From contig NZ_RAPO01000002.1 of NCBI RefSeq assembly GCF_003610195.1, positions 310,001 through 374,000 on the forward strand: a DNA stretch of 64,000 nt, in the 5' to 3' direction. Under the pieces are notes generated by a model. That model saw only the letters and a list, made by a program, of their open reading frames with translations. It was not told the origin of the DNA and did not search any database. The position numbers were made by a program, and so were the translations under genes. How positions within the stretch are numbered: position 1 is the first letter of the stretch; each line of letters opens with the position of its first letter. Below are positions 25,008 through 34,527 of the stretch, piece by piece. Source of the DNA: Halopiger aswanensis. GTDB taxonomy: Archaea; Halobacteriota; Halobacteria; Halobacteriales; Natrialbaceae.

Positions 25008-28000
25008 ATGGCCGTCGAGGACCGACGGACGACCGGGAGGAATCGATCGATCCAGGGCAGCGACCGCGAGCGGGAACGCGAGGGAGACGCGGGCGACGAG
25101 AGCGGGGAGGGCGACGCACGGCTGGCCGCCGCCCTTCAGGCCGCCTGCCGCGGCGACGTCCGGTTCGACGAGTACACGCGCGTGCTCTACGCGACCGACG
25201 GCAGCATCTACGGGGCCCAGCCCGCAGGGGTCGTCTTCCCGCGAGATACTGCCGACGTCAAAGCTGCAGTTCGCGTCGCGGCCGACCACGGCGCGCCGGT
25301 GTTGCCCCGCGGGGCCGGCTCGTCGCTCGCCGGGCAGGCGGTCGGCCCCGGCTGCGTCGTGCTGGACCTGTCGCGCCACATGGACGAGATCCAGGAGATC
25401 GATCCCGACGGGCGGCGGGCCGTCGTCCAGCCCGGGGTCGTCCAGGACGACTTAGACGACGCCCTCGAGCCCCACGGGCTCAAGTTCGCGCCCGACCCGG
25501 CCTCCTCGAACCGGGCGACGATCGGCGGCGGGATCGGCAACAATTCGACCGGTGCCCACTCGGTTCGGTACGGCATCACGGACGCCTACGTCGAGGAGTG
25601 TACGGTCGTCCTCGCGGACGGCTCGCTGATCCGGACGCGGGACGTCGTCCTCGACAGCGAGGAGTGGGACCGAATCGTCGGAAAGGACGACCGCGAGGCC
25701 GCGATCTACCGAACGGTCCGCGCGGTCGTCGAGGACAACGCCGAGGAAATCGAGGCCCGGTATCCGGAACTCAAGCGCAGCGTCAGCGGGTACAACCTGC
25801 AGAAGGTGATCCGGGAGGACGAAGACGGAAATCGAGCGATCAACCTCTCGAAACTGCTGGTCGGCGCCGAAGGGACGCTGGGTGTCGTCGTCGAGGCGAC
25901 GCTCTCGCTGGTCACCCGCCCCGAGGAAACCGCCCTCGTCGTCTGCTGTTACGACGACCTGCTCGAGGCCCTCGCCGCGGTGCCCGACGCGCTCGCTCTC
26001 GAGGCAAGCGCCGTCGAGTTGATGGACGAGGAAGTGTTCCGGCTGGCCGCGGACTCCCAGGAGTACGCGGAGTACGCCGAGCCGATTCCCGACGGCACCG
26101 CCGCGGCGCTGATGCTCGAGTTCGACGACGAGGTGTTCGACGACCTGCCCGACGCGATCGCGGACGCCCAGACGCACCTCGTCGAGGCGGGCGCCGCGTT
26201 CGACTCGATCGAGGCGTTTTCGCCCGCCAAGCAGGAGCGGCTCTGGAAGCTCCGGAAGGCCGCGATCCCGCTGTTGATGAGCATGGAGGGCGATCCGAAG
26301 CCGTACCCGTTCGTCGAGGACGCCTCCGTTCCGCCGGACGAACTCGCCGCGTACGTCGACGGCTTTCAGGAGATTCTCGAGGCCCACGACACGACGGCGG
26401 CGTACTTCGCCCACGCTGGCGTCGGAACGCTGCACATCCGGCCCGTACTGAACCTCAAGGAGGAAGACGATATCGAGAAGATGCGGTCGATCGCCGCCGA
26501 CGTGACGGACCTCGTCCTCGAGCACCAGGGATCGTTCTCAGGCGAACACGGCGACGGCCTCGCGCGCACGGAGTTCAACCCGAAGCTCTACGGGCCGGAC
26601 CTCTGGCAGGCGTTCAAGGACGTGAAATCCGCGTTCGACCCGGACTGGCGGCTGAACCCCGGCAAGGTCGTCTACCGGGATGAGGATCCCACGGACATCC
26701 GCGATCACCTCCGGTACGGCGCCGATTACGCCAGCCTCGAGCCCCGGACAGCGCAGCAATTCGACGAGGAAGGCGGCTTCTCGCACCTCGTGGAACTGTG
26801 CAACGGCTGCGGGACCTGCCGGCAGACGGATTCGGACGTGATGTGTCCGACCTACCGCGCGACCGAGGAGGAGATCGCGACGACCCGGGGACGCGCGAAC
26901 CTGCTCCGGGCGGCGATCAGCGGCGAGATCGACCCCGAGGAACGGTTCAGCGAGCGGTTCCAGCGGGAGGTGCTCGACCTCTGTATCGGCTGCAAGGGCT
27001 GTCAGAGCGACTGCCCCACCGGCGTCGACCTCGCGAAGCTCAAGGCCGAGGTCAAACACGGCTACCACGAGCGCGAGGGCCTGTCGCTGCGCGAGCGGCT
27101 GTTCGGCAACGTCGACCGGCTCGCGGCGCTGGGGAGCGCGGTCGCCCCGCTCGCGAACCGCGCGCCCGAACTGCCGGGCGCCAGGACCGCCCTCGAGCGA
27201 ACGATCGGCATCGCGGCTGACCGGACGCTGCCGACGTTCCGGCGCGAGTCGCTCGTGGACTGGTTCGCCGATCGAGGCCCGCAGGTCGATCCCGACGAGG
27301 CGACGGCGGGCGTCGTCCTCTACCCCGACACGTACACGAACTACTCGAACCCGGCGCCGGGGAAAGCCGCCGTCGAGGTGCTCGAGGCCGCCGATATCCA
27401 CGTCGCAGTTCCCGACCTCGGGCCGACGGGCCGTGCGGCCTACTCCCAGGGGATGCTCGATGTCGCCGCCGAACGGGGTCGGGCGCTGCTCGAGGACGTG
27501 GCGCCGTACCTCGAGAGGGGCTGGTCGGTCGTCTTCGTCGAACCCTCGGACGCGTCGATGGTCGTCGACGAGTACCGGTCGCTGCTGGGCGGCAGTGCGG
27601 ATCGAGGCGCGGACGGCGTCGAGACTGATCGCCTCGAGAGACTCGCGGCCAACGCCTACGGGATCTGCGAGTACCTCGACGAGCACCGGCTGGACGAAGA
27701 CCTCGCCTTCCGCGACGAGACGGCCGGCGAGCGGCTGACGGTCCACGGCCACTGCCACCAGAAAGCCCGCGGCGCGGACCATCACGCGGTTGGCGTGCTC
27801 CGCCGGGCGGGCTACCGGGTCGACCCGGTCGATTCCGGCTGCTGCGGGATGGCCGGCAGCTTCGGCTACGAAGCCGAGCACTACGACCTCTCGACCGCCA
27901 TCGGCGACCTGCTTCGGGAGCAACTCGAGACCCTCGCGACGAACGCCGCCGACGCCGATACTGACGCGGCCGACGACCCGACGGTCGTCGCCCCCGGCAC

Positions 28001-28088
28001 CTCCTGTCGGACCCAGATCGGCGACTTCGACGGCTACGACCGACCGCCCCACCCGGTCGAACTGCTCGCTCGAGGGCTCGCGGAGTAA
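25008..28088 (+). CDS. dld: FAD-linked dehydrogenase fused to iron-sulfur subunit (D-lactate/glycolate dehydrogenase type)
   Basis: The 1026-residue protein fuses a GlcD-like flavoprotein to a GlcF-like iron-sulfur protein. The FAD-binding half has PRGAGSSLAGQAVGPG (about residues 100-115), the NNSTGAHSVRYG loop and a C-terminal GEHGDG motif. Then follow two 4Fe-4S motifs, CNGCGTCRQ...CPTYR and CIGCKGCQSDCP, and a CCG-type domain with HCHQKA and SGCCGMAGSFGYE. The first of the two usual CCG motifs has lost its Cys pair (PTGRAAYSQG). The likely substrate is D-lactate or another 2-hydroxy acid, with electrons passed to the membrane. TATTTAT (24974-24980) is about 31 nt before ATG 25008. Confidence 0.88.
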   Translation: MAVEDRRTTGRNRSIQGSDREREREGDAGDESGEGDARLAAALQAACRGDVRFDEYTRVLYATDGSIYGAQPAGVVFPRDTADVKAAVRVAADHGAPVLPRGAGSSLAGQAVGPGCVVLDLSRHMDEIQEIDPDGRRAVVQPGVVQDDLDDALEPHGLKFAPDPASSNRATIGGGIGNNSTGAHSVRYGITDAYVEECTVVLADGSLIRTRDVVLDSEEWDRIVGKDDREAAIYRTVRAVVEDNAEEIEARYPELKRSVSGYNLQKVIREDEDGNRAINLSKLLVGAEGTLGVVVEATLSLVTRPEETALVVCCYDDLLEALAAVPDALALEASAVELMDEEVFRLAADSQEYAEYAEPIPDGTAAALMLEFDDEVFDDLPDAIADAQTHLVEAGAAFDSIEAFSPAKQERLWKLRKAAIPLLMSMEGDPKPYPFVEDASVPPDELAAYVDGFQEILEAHDTTAAYFAHAGVGTLHIRPVLNLKEEDDIEKMRSIAADVTDLVLEHQGSFSGEHGDGLARTEFNPKLYGPDLWQAFKDVKSAFDPDWRLNPGKVVYRDEDPTDIRDHLRYGADYASLEPRTAQQFDEEGGFSHLVELCNGCGTCRQTDSDVMCPTYRATEEEIATTRGRANLLRAAISGEIDPEERFSERFQREVLDLCIGCKGCQSDCPTGVDLAKLKAEVKHGYHEREGLSLRERLFGNVDRLAALGSAVAPLANRAPELPGARTALERTIGIAADRTLPTFRRESLVDWFADRGPQVDPDEATAGVVLYPDTYTNYSNPAPGKAAVEVLEAADIHVAVPDLGPTGRAAYSQGMLDVAAERGRALLEDVAPYLERGWSVVFVEPSDASMVVDEYRSLLGGSADRGADGVETDRLERLAANAYGICEYLDEHRLDEDLAFRDETAGERLTVHGHCHQKARGADHHAVGVLRRAGYRVDPVDSGCCGMAGSFGYEAEHYDLSTAIGDLLREQLETLATNAADADTDAADDPTVVAPGTSCRTQIGDFDGYDRPPHPVELLARGLAE

Positions 28089-28105
28089 GCCGCTGCGACG
28101 GTCGC

Positions 28106-29887
28106 TCACTTTGAGGAAGAATCGACCCGGTTCGCCCGAGCGCGTTCGCTTTCGATGCCGGTCATTTCGAATCGGGCACCGCCGGCTTCGCTCTCGGTCG
28201 CCGCGACGGTCCAGCCGTGGGCCTCGGCGATCCGCTCGACGATGCGTAGCCCGAGGCCCGTACCGTCCCCGTCGCCGGTGTAGCCGCTCTCGAAGATGCG
28301 ATCGCGCTGTTCGGGCGCGATACCGCGCCCGTCGTCTTCGACGTAGAACCCCTCGAGCGCACCTTCGTCGCCGATCGTCCCGACCGTGATTTCGATCGTG
28401 CTCGATCCATCGGCGTCCGGATCGTCGGCCTCGTCTGAGCCGTCAGCGGTCTGGGGCTCCGGCACGGCGGCCGGCCGACCGTGCTCGATCGCGTTGCGAA
28501 ACAGGTTCTCGAGGAGACGGGTCGTTCGATCCGCGTCGGCGCGGATCGTCGCGGTCGCGTCGACCGTCAGCGTCGCAGCCGCCGAGTCGACGTGCTCCCA
28601 GGCCCGCTCGGCGAGGGACTCGAGCGCGACCGGTTCCGGGTCGGTGACCTCCTCGCCGTCGCGGGTGAGCGCGAGCACGTCGTCGATGATCGTCTCCATG
28701 CGCTCGAGCGACCGTTCAGCGTCCTCGAGGTGGGACGTGTCGCCGGTTTCTCGCGCGAGCGAGACGTAGCCGTCGGCGACGCTCAACGGATTCCGCAGGT
28801 CGTGCGAAACCATGCTCGCGAACTGATCGAGACGCTCGTTCTGGCGCTCGAGTTCCCGCTCGTGGCGTTTTCGCTCCGTGACGTCCGATGCGACGACGAT
28901 CCAGCCGACGTGGCGGCCCCGGCCGTCGTCGACCGGCGTCACCCGGACGTCGTAGTACGAGTCACCCACGGAGAGGACGTCTCGGCTCTTGTCCGGAGAC
29001 GCCGTGAGCGCTTCGTACAGGTCGATCGAAGCGGGGGAAAAGAGCGACTCGATGGGTCGGCCGACGAGCGTCTCGTCCTCGTTGTCGATGAACCGACGAC
29101 CGGCGGAGTTGACGTCGACGAGTCGATCGTTGCGGTCGACGACGAACACGCCTTCGGCGATCGTATCGAGAACGTGGTGGCGAGCGATCGGAACGATGTC
29201 GATCAATCGGTAGCGGCCGATCGCGACTGCGAACAGCGCGCCCGCGACGACGAAGCCGATCGGCGTCGTATCGATGTCGCCCAGTCCGAAGAGTTCGAGC
29301 GTGTGGACGGCGTTCGCGAGGAGCGGCGCCGTCGTCGCGCCGAGGAGGGTTGCGGCCTGACCCCGGTAGAGCGATCGGGCGGCGTACAGCGACTCGACGA
29401 CCATCGCGGTGCCGACGAGCAGGAGGAGATACGAGTAGACCAGGTGGACGTCGAACGCGAACCCCATCTCGACCGAAATCCCGCCCGGCGTCGTCGGGTC
29501 GGGTTCGATAGATTCGAAGAACACGCCTCCGGGATTCGCAAACGCGAGCGCGACGACGAGGACGGGTTCGATCGAGAGCAACGCGACGGTCCTCGGGGTG
29601 ACGAGGTGTTCGCGACCGGTGTACTCGAGGATGAACAGGAACAGGCCCAGAACGCTGACGACGACGCCGACGTAGAGAAACCGGAGCAGGAACGTCGAGA
29701 CCACGACGCTGTCGACGGCGACCAGTGCAAACAACGATCCCGCCCAGAGTGCCGCCCCCGCGATCGCCGCCGCGAGCGCGACGGCCCCACACCGTTCTCG
29801 CCGCCGCCAGACGACGCCGGCGAGAACGGCGGCACTGACCGTTGCGACGGCGTAGGCGGCGAGAACGAGGTCGTTCCCGATTGGCAT
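28106..29887 (-). CDS. Sensor histidine kinase with 7TM N-terminus and PAS domain
   Basis: The 593-residue protein has about seven hydrophobic helices in its first 220 residues (the HisKA_7TM arrangement), a PAS domain (about 235-345, with DTIAEGVFVVDRNDRLVDVN), a HisKA H-box SHDLRNPLSV (about residue 378) and a HATPase_c domain with NAIEHG, DDGRGI and TGLGLRIVERI boxes. It is a complete membrane sensor kinase. ATG 29887 is chosen because it starts the first helix and a TATTA box lies about 28 nt upstream. No response regulator is adjacent, which is common in Halobacteria. It is convergent with dld, with only 17 bp between stops. Confidence 0.9.
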   Translation of the reverse strand: MPIGNDLVLAAYAVATVSAAVLAGVVWRRRERCGAVALAAAIAGAALWAGSLFALVAVDSVVVSTFLLRFLYVGVVVSVLGLFLFILEYTGREHLVTPRTVALLSIEPVLVVALAFANPGGVFFESIEPDPTTPGGISVEMGFAFDVHLVYSYLLLLVGTAMVVESLYAARSLYRGQAATLLGATTAPLLANAVHTLELFGLGDIDTTPIGFVVAGALFAVAIGRYRLIDIVPIARHHVLDTIAEGVFVVDRNDRLVDVNSAGRRFIDNEDETLVGRPIESLFSPASIDLYEALTASPDKSRDVLSVGDSYYDVRVTPVDDGRGRHVGWIVVASDVTERKRHERELERQNERLDQFASMVSHDLRNPLSVADGYVSLARETGDTSHLEDAERSLERMETIIDDVLALTRDGEEVTDPEPVALESLAERAWEHVDSAAATLTVDATATIRADADRTTRLLENLFRNAIEHGRPAAVPEPQTADGSDEADDPDADGSSTIEITVGTIGDEGALEGFYVEDDGRGIAPEQRDRIFESGYTGDGDGTGLGLRIVERIAEAHGWTVAATESEAGGARFEMTGIESERARANRVDSSSK

Positions 29888-30031
29888 CGATCCGTATCTA
29901 GTAGCTGGGTAATAAGTCCCTGTGGCCAATGGTATTCGTGTTGACAGTTCCGCCTCCGTCGCCACGCCGGAAACGCGACGGCGCGACCGGTATCGGTGCG
30001 GTCTTGTGGCGCCCCGCCGATACGTCCGACT

Positions 30032-30331
30032 ATGCCCGTTCCGAAATCCGAGTTCGACAGCCTGCCACCCTGTGACTTCTACACGCCCGAGGAGCTCCTC
30101 GAGGCCGACCAGATGTACACCGTCTACGAGATCGCCCGACTGCTGCAGGGTCTCGAGCCCGACGCGGAGATCGAGGAGGAAACCGAAGCTATCCTGCTAG
30201 ACTGGGCGATTCCGTGGATTATGACGAACTCTGACGACCTCGTGGTCGCGGAACCGCGCAGCGACGACGAGCCCGGCTACTACGGGCTCAAGGAAGACGA
30301 GGCCGACGACGCCGACGACGCCGACGCATGA
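30032..30331 (+). CDS. Conserved haloarchaeal protein (DUF5827-like)
   Basis: The 99-residue acidic protein contains PCDFYTPEELLEADQMYTVY near the N-terminus and LLDWAIPWIM in the middle, a pattern I associate with a small family restricted to Halobacteria (probably DUF5827). Its stop overlaps the start of the downstream P-loop gene by four bases, so the two are translationally coupled and may act together. The tail is an Asp/Ala repeat. No known catalytic motif is present. Confidence 0.7.
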   Translation: MPVPKSEFDSLPPCDFYTPEELLEADQMYTVYEIARLLQGLEPDAEIEEETEAILLDWAIPWIMTNSDDLVVAEPRSDDEPGYYGLKEDEADDADDADA

Positions 30332-31164
30332 TCTTCCTCGTCGTCGGCGCCGACCGCGTCGACGCCGGCAAGACCACCTTCTCGGTCGGCCTGCTCGAGC
30401 GGACCGGCGCGGTCGGCTACAAGCCCCGCGCGGGCAACGACTACTGGTTCGACTACGACGACTGCCGGCGGGCGCTGTCGGACGGCCGCCTCTACGGGAA
30501 GGACGCGAAGCGACTCGCCGGTGCCGAGAACGGCGCTCGAGCGCCCGAACAGTTGAATCCGGTCCACCGACTGTGGCGACCGGCGCCCGACGGCGGCACG
30601 GGGCTGCTCGGGCGCGCCGATCGGGAGTTCGTCGTCGATCGCGTCGGCCGCCCAAGCGAGGACGAGTCTCCGACGTTCGTTCGCAACGCTACCGCGGACG
30701 TTCCCGAGGCGGTCGCCGAGGCGCTGCCGCTCGAGGACGCCGTCGCCGTCGAGACGGTCGCGGAGTTCAACGAAATCGCCGAGCAACGCTACGTCCCGGC
30801 CTTCGAGTCGCTGGCCGCCGAGATCGAATCGGCGGACGTCGCCGTCGTCGAATCCTACGGCGACATCGCCCAGCCGCTCCAGTCGCTCGATCCGGCCGCC
30901 GTCGCCGCGGTCGCGGCCGTCGAACCGGGCCGTGCCCGAATCTACCCCGGCGACCGCTACTGTCGCGCCTGCGAAATCGCGAGCTCGAGCCCGCAGGACG
31001 GTCGCCTCGAGAAGCGCGTGCCCGACGTGCTCGAGTATCTCGACCCGCTCGAGCGGGTGCAGTTGCCGCCGCTGAGCGACGTAGGGCGTGAGGATCCGGC
31101 GCGGATCGCCGAGGCGTACGCGGACGCGTACGACGCGCTGTTGGCCGCCGCGAAGAACGTCTGA
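30328..31164 (+). CDS. P-loop NTPase resembling dethiobiotin synthetase fold
   Basis: The 278-residue protein begins IFLVVGADRVDAGKTTFSVG, a P-loop (residues 8-17) of the BioD/SIMIBI type, followed by GAVGYKPRAGNDYWFD, which resembles the AGYKP(V/I)xSG element of dethiobiotin synthetase. Further on ADVAVVESYGDIAQP looks like the DxVVVEGAGG strand of that fold. No biotin genes are nearby, so an enzyme role in biotin synthesis is not supported; a regulatory or maturation ATPase is equally possible. The gene overlaps the DUF5827-like gene by ATGA, suggesting a functional pair. Confidence 0.7.
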   Translation: MIFLVVGADRVDAGKTTFSVGLLERTGAVGYKPRAGNDYWFDYDDCRRALSDGRLYGKDAKRLAGAENGARAPEQLNPVHRLWRPAPDGGTGLLGRADREFVVDRVGRPSEDESPTFVRNATADVPEAVAEALPLEDAVAVETVAEFNEIAEQRYVPAFESLAAEIESADVAVVESYGDIAQPLQSLDPAAVAAVAAVEPGRARIYPGDRYCRACEIASSSPQDGRLEKRVPDVLEYLDPLERVQLPPLSDVGREDPARIAEAYADAYDALLAAAKNV

Positions 31165-31350
31165 TCGGTGCGCGGCGACAGGCCGCCGGTTCGATTCCGC
31201 CGTTCGGCCGGTTGCATCCACTTTTTCGTTTTGCTGCCCGCGGTCGCGTTTGGCCGCTCGAGAGGCCAGTCGCGTCGTCTCTGCCTACCGAGTACCGGCC
31301 TCGAGACTCGCATTGGCAGGGATCGACACGGCCGTCTCACGATCACAGCG

Positions 31351-31357
31351 GTTAAGA
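31351..31357 (+). promoter_or_regulatory. TATA box of the thiB-thiP-thiQ operon
   Basis: GTTAAGA is centred 28 nt before the thiB ATG at 31381, predicting a leaderless transcript. The 216 bp between the P-loop gene and thiB contain GGCCGCTCGAGAGGCC around 31253-31268, an imperfect palindrome that could be examined as a regulator site. Confidence 0.6.
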
Positions 31358-31380
31358 CCACTCAGTAGAACAACCGCGTA

Positions 31381-32550
31381 ATGAGACGACGAACCTTCCT
31401 CGGGACCGTCGGTAGCGGGACCGTCATCGGCGTCGCCGGCTGCCTGACGCAGGAGAACGAGAGCGGAAACGGCGGCGGGAACGGTGACGGTGGAGACGGA
31501 AACGGTGCCGGCAACGGCACCGACTCGAACGACGGTGACGACTCCGACGCATCGACCCTCGAGGGCACGCTCGAGGTCGTCACCTACGAGTCGATGATCG
31601 ACACCGAGAACTCCGCCGGGCCGTGGCTCAAGGAGGCCTTCGAGGCCGAGTACCCCGACGTGACCCTCGAGTGGACGCGTCTGCCCGAGCAGGGCATCAA
31701 CTACTACATCGAGCGAGCGTCCCGGGACGTCGAGATCGAACCCGACGTCTACCTCGGGCTGAACGTCGACGACCTCGTCCTCGTCGACGACAATCTGGGG
31801 GACGGCGGCCTGTTCGGCGAACTCGAGCGCGACCGCCTCGAGCACGCCGGACGGGTCCGCGACGGCCTCGACATGGGTGACCCCCACGACCGCGTACTGC
31901 CCTACGACACGGGGTACATCAGCCTCGTCTACGACGAGAACGAAGTCGACGAACCCCGGACCTTCGAAGATCTGACCGAACCCGCCTACGAGGACGCGCT
32001 GCTGGCCCAGAACGCCCAGGCCTCCGACCCCGGGCAGGCGTTCCTCCTGTGGACGATCGACGCTTTCGGCGAGGACGGCTACCTCGACTACTGGCGGGAG
32101 TTGGACGACAACGGCGTCCGCATCCTTGACGACTGGACCGAGTCCTACTCCGGCGCGTACATGGAGGGCGAGCGGCCGATGGTCGTCTCCTACTCGACGG
32201 ATCAGGTCTACGCCAACGAGTACGACTACGACTTCTCGCGCCACCAAGTCGCCTTCCTGAACGACCAGGGGTACGCGAACCCGGAGGGGATGGCGATCTT
32301 CGAGGACAGCGACAACGCCGATCTCGCGAACGCGTTCTTCGATTTCGTCCTCTCGAACGAACCACAGGCCGAGATCGCCCAGCGCAACGTCCAGTTCCCC
32401 GCCGTCGCGGACGACCACGTCGATCTGGACGAGGAGTTCGACCAGTACGCCCACGTCCCGCCGGAGCCGGTGACGGTCGGCTACGACCGGCTCCGCGGGA
32501 ACCTCGATCAGTGGGTCGACGACTGGGCCCGCGAGTTCGCCAGCCAGTAA
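31381..32550 (+). CDS. thiB: Thiamine-type ABC transporter substrate-binding lipoprotein
   Basis: The 389-residue protein has a twin-arginine signal (RRRTFLG), lipobox VAGC (Cys at residue 21) and a Gly/Asn/Asp linker, then a periplasmic-type binding domain. Segments match thiamine-binding TbpA closely: VTYESM...GPWLKEAFEAEYPD, PDVYLGLNVDDL, LPYDTGYISLVYDE, and WTESYSGAYMEGE. It should capture thiamine or a phosphate ester outside the membrane and deliver it to ThiP/ThiQ. The gene opens a three-gene operon; thiP starts 54 bp later. Binding specificity could still shift to a related cation. Confidence 0.85.
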   Translation: MRRRTFLGTVGSGTVIGVAGCLTQENESGNGGGNGDGGDGNGAGNGTDSNDGDDSDASTLEGTLEVVTYESMIDTENSAGPWLKEAFEAEYPDVTLEWTRLPEQGINYYIERASRDVEIEPDVYLGLNVDDLVLVDDNLGDGGLFGELERDRLEHAGRVRDGLDMGDPHDRVLPYDTGYISLVYDENEVDEPRTFEDLTEPAYEDALLAQNAQASDPGQAFLLWTIDAFGEDGYLDYWRELDDNGVRILDDWTESYSGAYMEGERPMVVSYSTDQVYANEYDYDFSRHQVAFLNDQGYANPEGMAIFEDSDNADLANAFFDFVLSNEPQAEIAQRNVQFPAVADDHVDLDEEFDQYAHVPPEPVTVGYDRLRGNLDQWVDDWAREFASQ

Positions 32551-32604
32551 CGGAATCGCCCATCTTACCGTCCCGTACCGCGACACCTGTCTCTCGACCG
32601 AACC

Positions 32605-34527
32605 GTGTCCACCGCCTCAGACGATCACAGCAGTGCCGCGCTCGAGCGCGTTCCCGACGCCGTGAGCGGCTGGCTCGAGCGCCGCGGACTCCACCTCGCG
32701 GCGATCGTCACGGCGGTAATCCTCGTCGTCGTGCTCTACGTCCCCGTCGGCGTCGTCTTCGTCAACGCCGTCGGCGAGGAGGGAGCGGCGACGCTCGCCA
32801 ACTTCCGCGCGGTGCTAACCGACCCGTTCTACTTCGGGGTCCTCGCGGAGGTCTTCGCGGATCCGCTCGCGATCGGACGCCACCTCGAGGGACTGGTCGG
32901 CTGGCTCGCGGCGATTTCTATCTCGCCGTCGCTCGAGGGGGTCGTCGTTCCCGGCGTCGGCCTCGAGGTGCCGGTGCCGCGGCTGGGCCTCGACGCGCCC
33001 GCCGTTCGCAAGGGTCTGTTCGGCTTTACGACCTACCAGGCCGTTCTCTCGACGGCCGCGAGCGTCGCCCTCGGACTGCCGGCCGCGTACGTCCTCGCGA
33101 ACTACGAGTTCTACGGCCGGCGGACGCTGCGCTCGCTGACGATCCTGCCGTTCGTCCTGCCGGGGATCATGGTCGCGGTCGGCTTCTACGCGATGTTCGG
33201 CCGCGCGGGGACGTTAAACGGCCTGCTCGGGCTGGTCGGCGTCGGACCGATCGCGTTCATCGAGTCGAACCCGCTCGCGATCGTCATCGTCGCCCACGCC
33301 TTCTACAACGCGCCGCTGGTCGCCAGGCTCACCGTCGCCGCCTGGGAGTCGGTGGACATCCGGGCCGTCGAAACCGCCCGCAGCCTCGGCGCCGGCCCGC
33401 GGCGCGCGTTCCGGGACGTCGTCGTCCCCCAGCTCGCGCCGGCCGTCCTCACCGGCGCCCTGCTGACCTTCGTGTTCACGTTCATGACCTTCCCTATCGT
33501 GCTCGCGCTCGGGGGGCTCCAGTTGGCGACCGTCGAGGTCTGGATCTACGACCGCATCCAGCAACTCGACTACGCCGAGGCCGCCACGCTCGCGATCCTC
33601 GAGACGACCTTCTCGCTCGGGCTGACCTACGCCTACCTCCGGTACGAATCCGCCCAGGCGGGCTTCTCGCAGGCCGCGTCGCCGCCTCCGAAGGAGCCGC
33701 TGTTTCCGGACCGGCGGACGGTACTGACCGCCCGACGACTCGCGATCGCCGCCTACGGGCTCGTCGCCGTCGTCGTCTTCGTCGGCCCGCTGGCGAGTCT
33801 GGTGGTGGGCAGTCTCACCGACGGGAGCGGCCTGACGCTGCGCCACTACGCCTTCCTCCTCGAGCGCCAACTCGAGGGCGCGAGCTTCCAGACCCAGCCG
33901 CTGCCGGCGATCCGCAATTCCTTGCTGTTCGGCGTCGCGACGCTCGCCGTGGCGGTGCCGATGGGCGTCGTGATCTCGGTGCTGACGGTGCGGGCCGGCC
34001 GGCTCGGCACGGCGATCGACACGCTCGCGATGCTTCCCTTAGCGGTCAGCGGCGTCGTCTTCGGGATCGGCCTCCTGCAGGGGCTGGTCTTCGGTCTCTC
34101 GCTACCCGGCGGGTGGCGGCTCCAGCTGACGGGCCCGATCGCGATCGTCGTCGCGCACGCGGTCGCAGCCTACCCGTTCGTGACGCGTAACGTCTCCCCG
34201 CTGCTCTCGAGTCTCGATCCGGCAATGGTCGAGTCCGCCCGCGCCCTTGGCGCCTCGCGGCTGCGCGCGCTGGTGGACGTCGAACTGCCGCTGGTCGCGA
34301 CCGGCATCGTCGCCGGCGCGGCCTTCGCCTTCGCCATCTCGATCGGCGAGTTCTCGTCGACGGTGATTTTGGCCAGCGGCTCGGAGAGCTACACGATGCC
34401 CGTCGCCGTCGAACGCTACCTGGGTCGTCGTTCCGGGCCCGCGATCGCCATGGGCACGCTGCTGCTTATCGTCACCGCAGCGAGTTTCGTCGTCGTCGAC
34501 CGCGTCGGCGGGAGGTACGAACCGTGA
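32605..34527 (+). CDS. thiP: Thiamine-type ABC transporter permease (fused double domain)
   Basis: The 640-residue membrane protein contains two copies of the binding-protein-dependent permease domain with about twelve helices, the layout of ThiP and FbpB permeases. Each half has the EAA coupling loop (AVETARSLGAGPRRAF at about residues 253-268 and VESARALGASRLRAL at about 540-554). The start is a GTG at 32605 giving MSTASDD. Its TGA overlaps the thiQ start region by four bases (GTGA). Substrate assignment follows from the adjacent TbpA-like binding protein. Confidence 0.87.
   Translation: MSTASDDHSSAALERVPDAVSGWLERRGLHLAAIVTAVILVVVLYVPVGVVFVNAVGEEGAATLANFRAVLTDPFYFGVLAEVFADPLAIGRHLEGLVGWLAAISISPSLEGVVVPGVGLEVPVPRLGLDAPAVRKGLFGFTTYQAVLSTAASVALGLPAAYVLANYEFYGRRTLRSLTILPFVLPGIMVAVGFYAMFGRAGTLNGLLGLVGVGPIAFIESNPLAIVIVAHAFYNAPLVARLTVAAWESVDIRAVETARSLGAGPRRAFRDVVVPQLAPAVLTGALLTFVFTFMTFPIVLALGGLQLATVEVWIYDRIQQLDYAEAATLAILETTFSLGLTYAYLRYESAQAGFSQAASPPPKEPLFPDRRTVLTARRLAIAAYGLVAVVVFVGPLASLVVGSLTDGSGLTLRHYAFLLERQLEGASFQTQPLPAIRNSLLFGVATLAVAVPMGVVISVLTVRAGRLGTAIDTLAMLPLAVSGVVFGIGLLQGLVFGLSLPGGWRLQLTGPIAIVVAHAVAAYPFVTRNVSPLLSSLDPAMVESARALGASRLRALVDVELPLVATGIVAGAAFAFAISIGEFSSTVILASGSESYTMPVAVERYLGRRSGPAIAMGTLLLIVTAASFVVVDRVGGRYEP

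Noticed and set aside
28481-29944. 487-codon plus-strand frame opposite the histidine kinase
   Set aside because: It mirrors the kinase gene, whose PAS, HisKA and HATPase motifs are complete on the minus strand.
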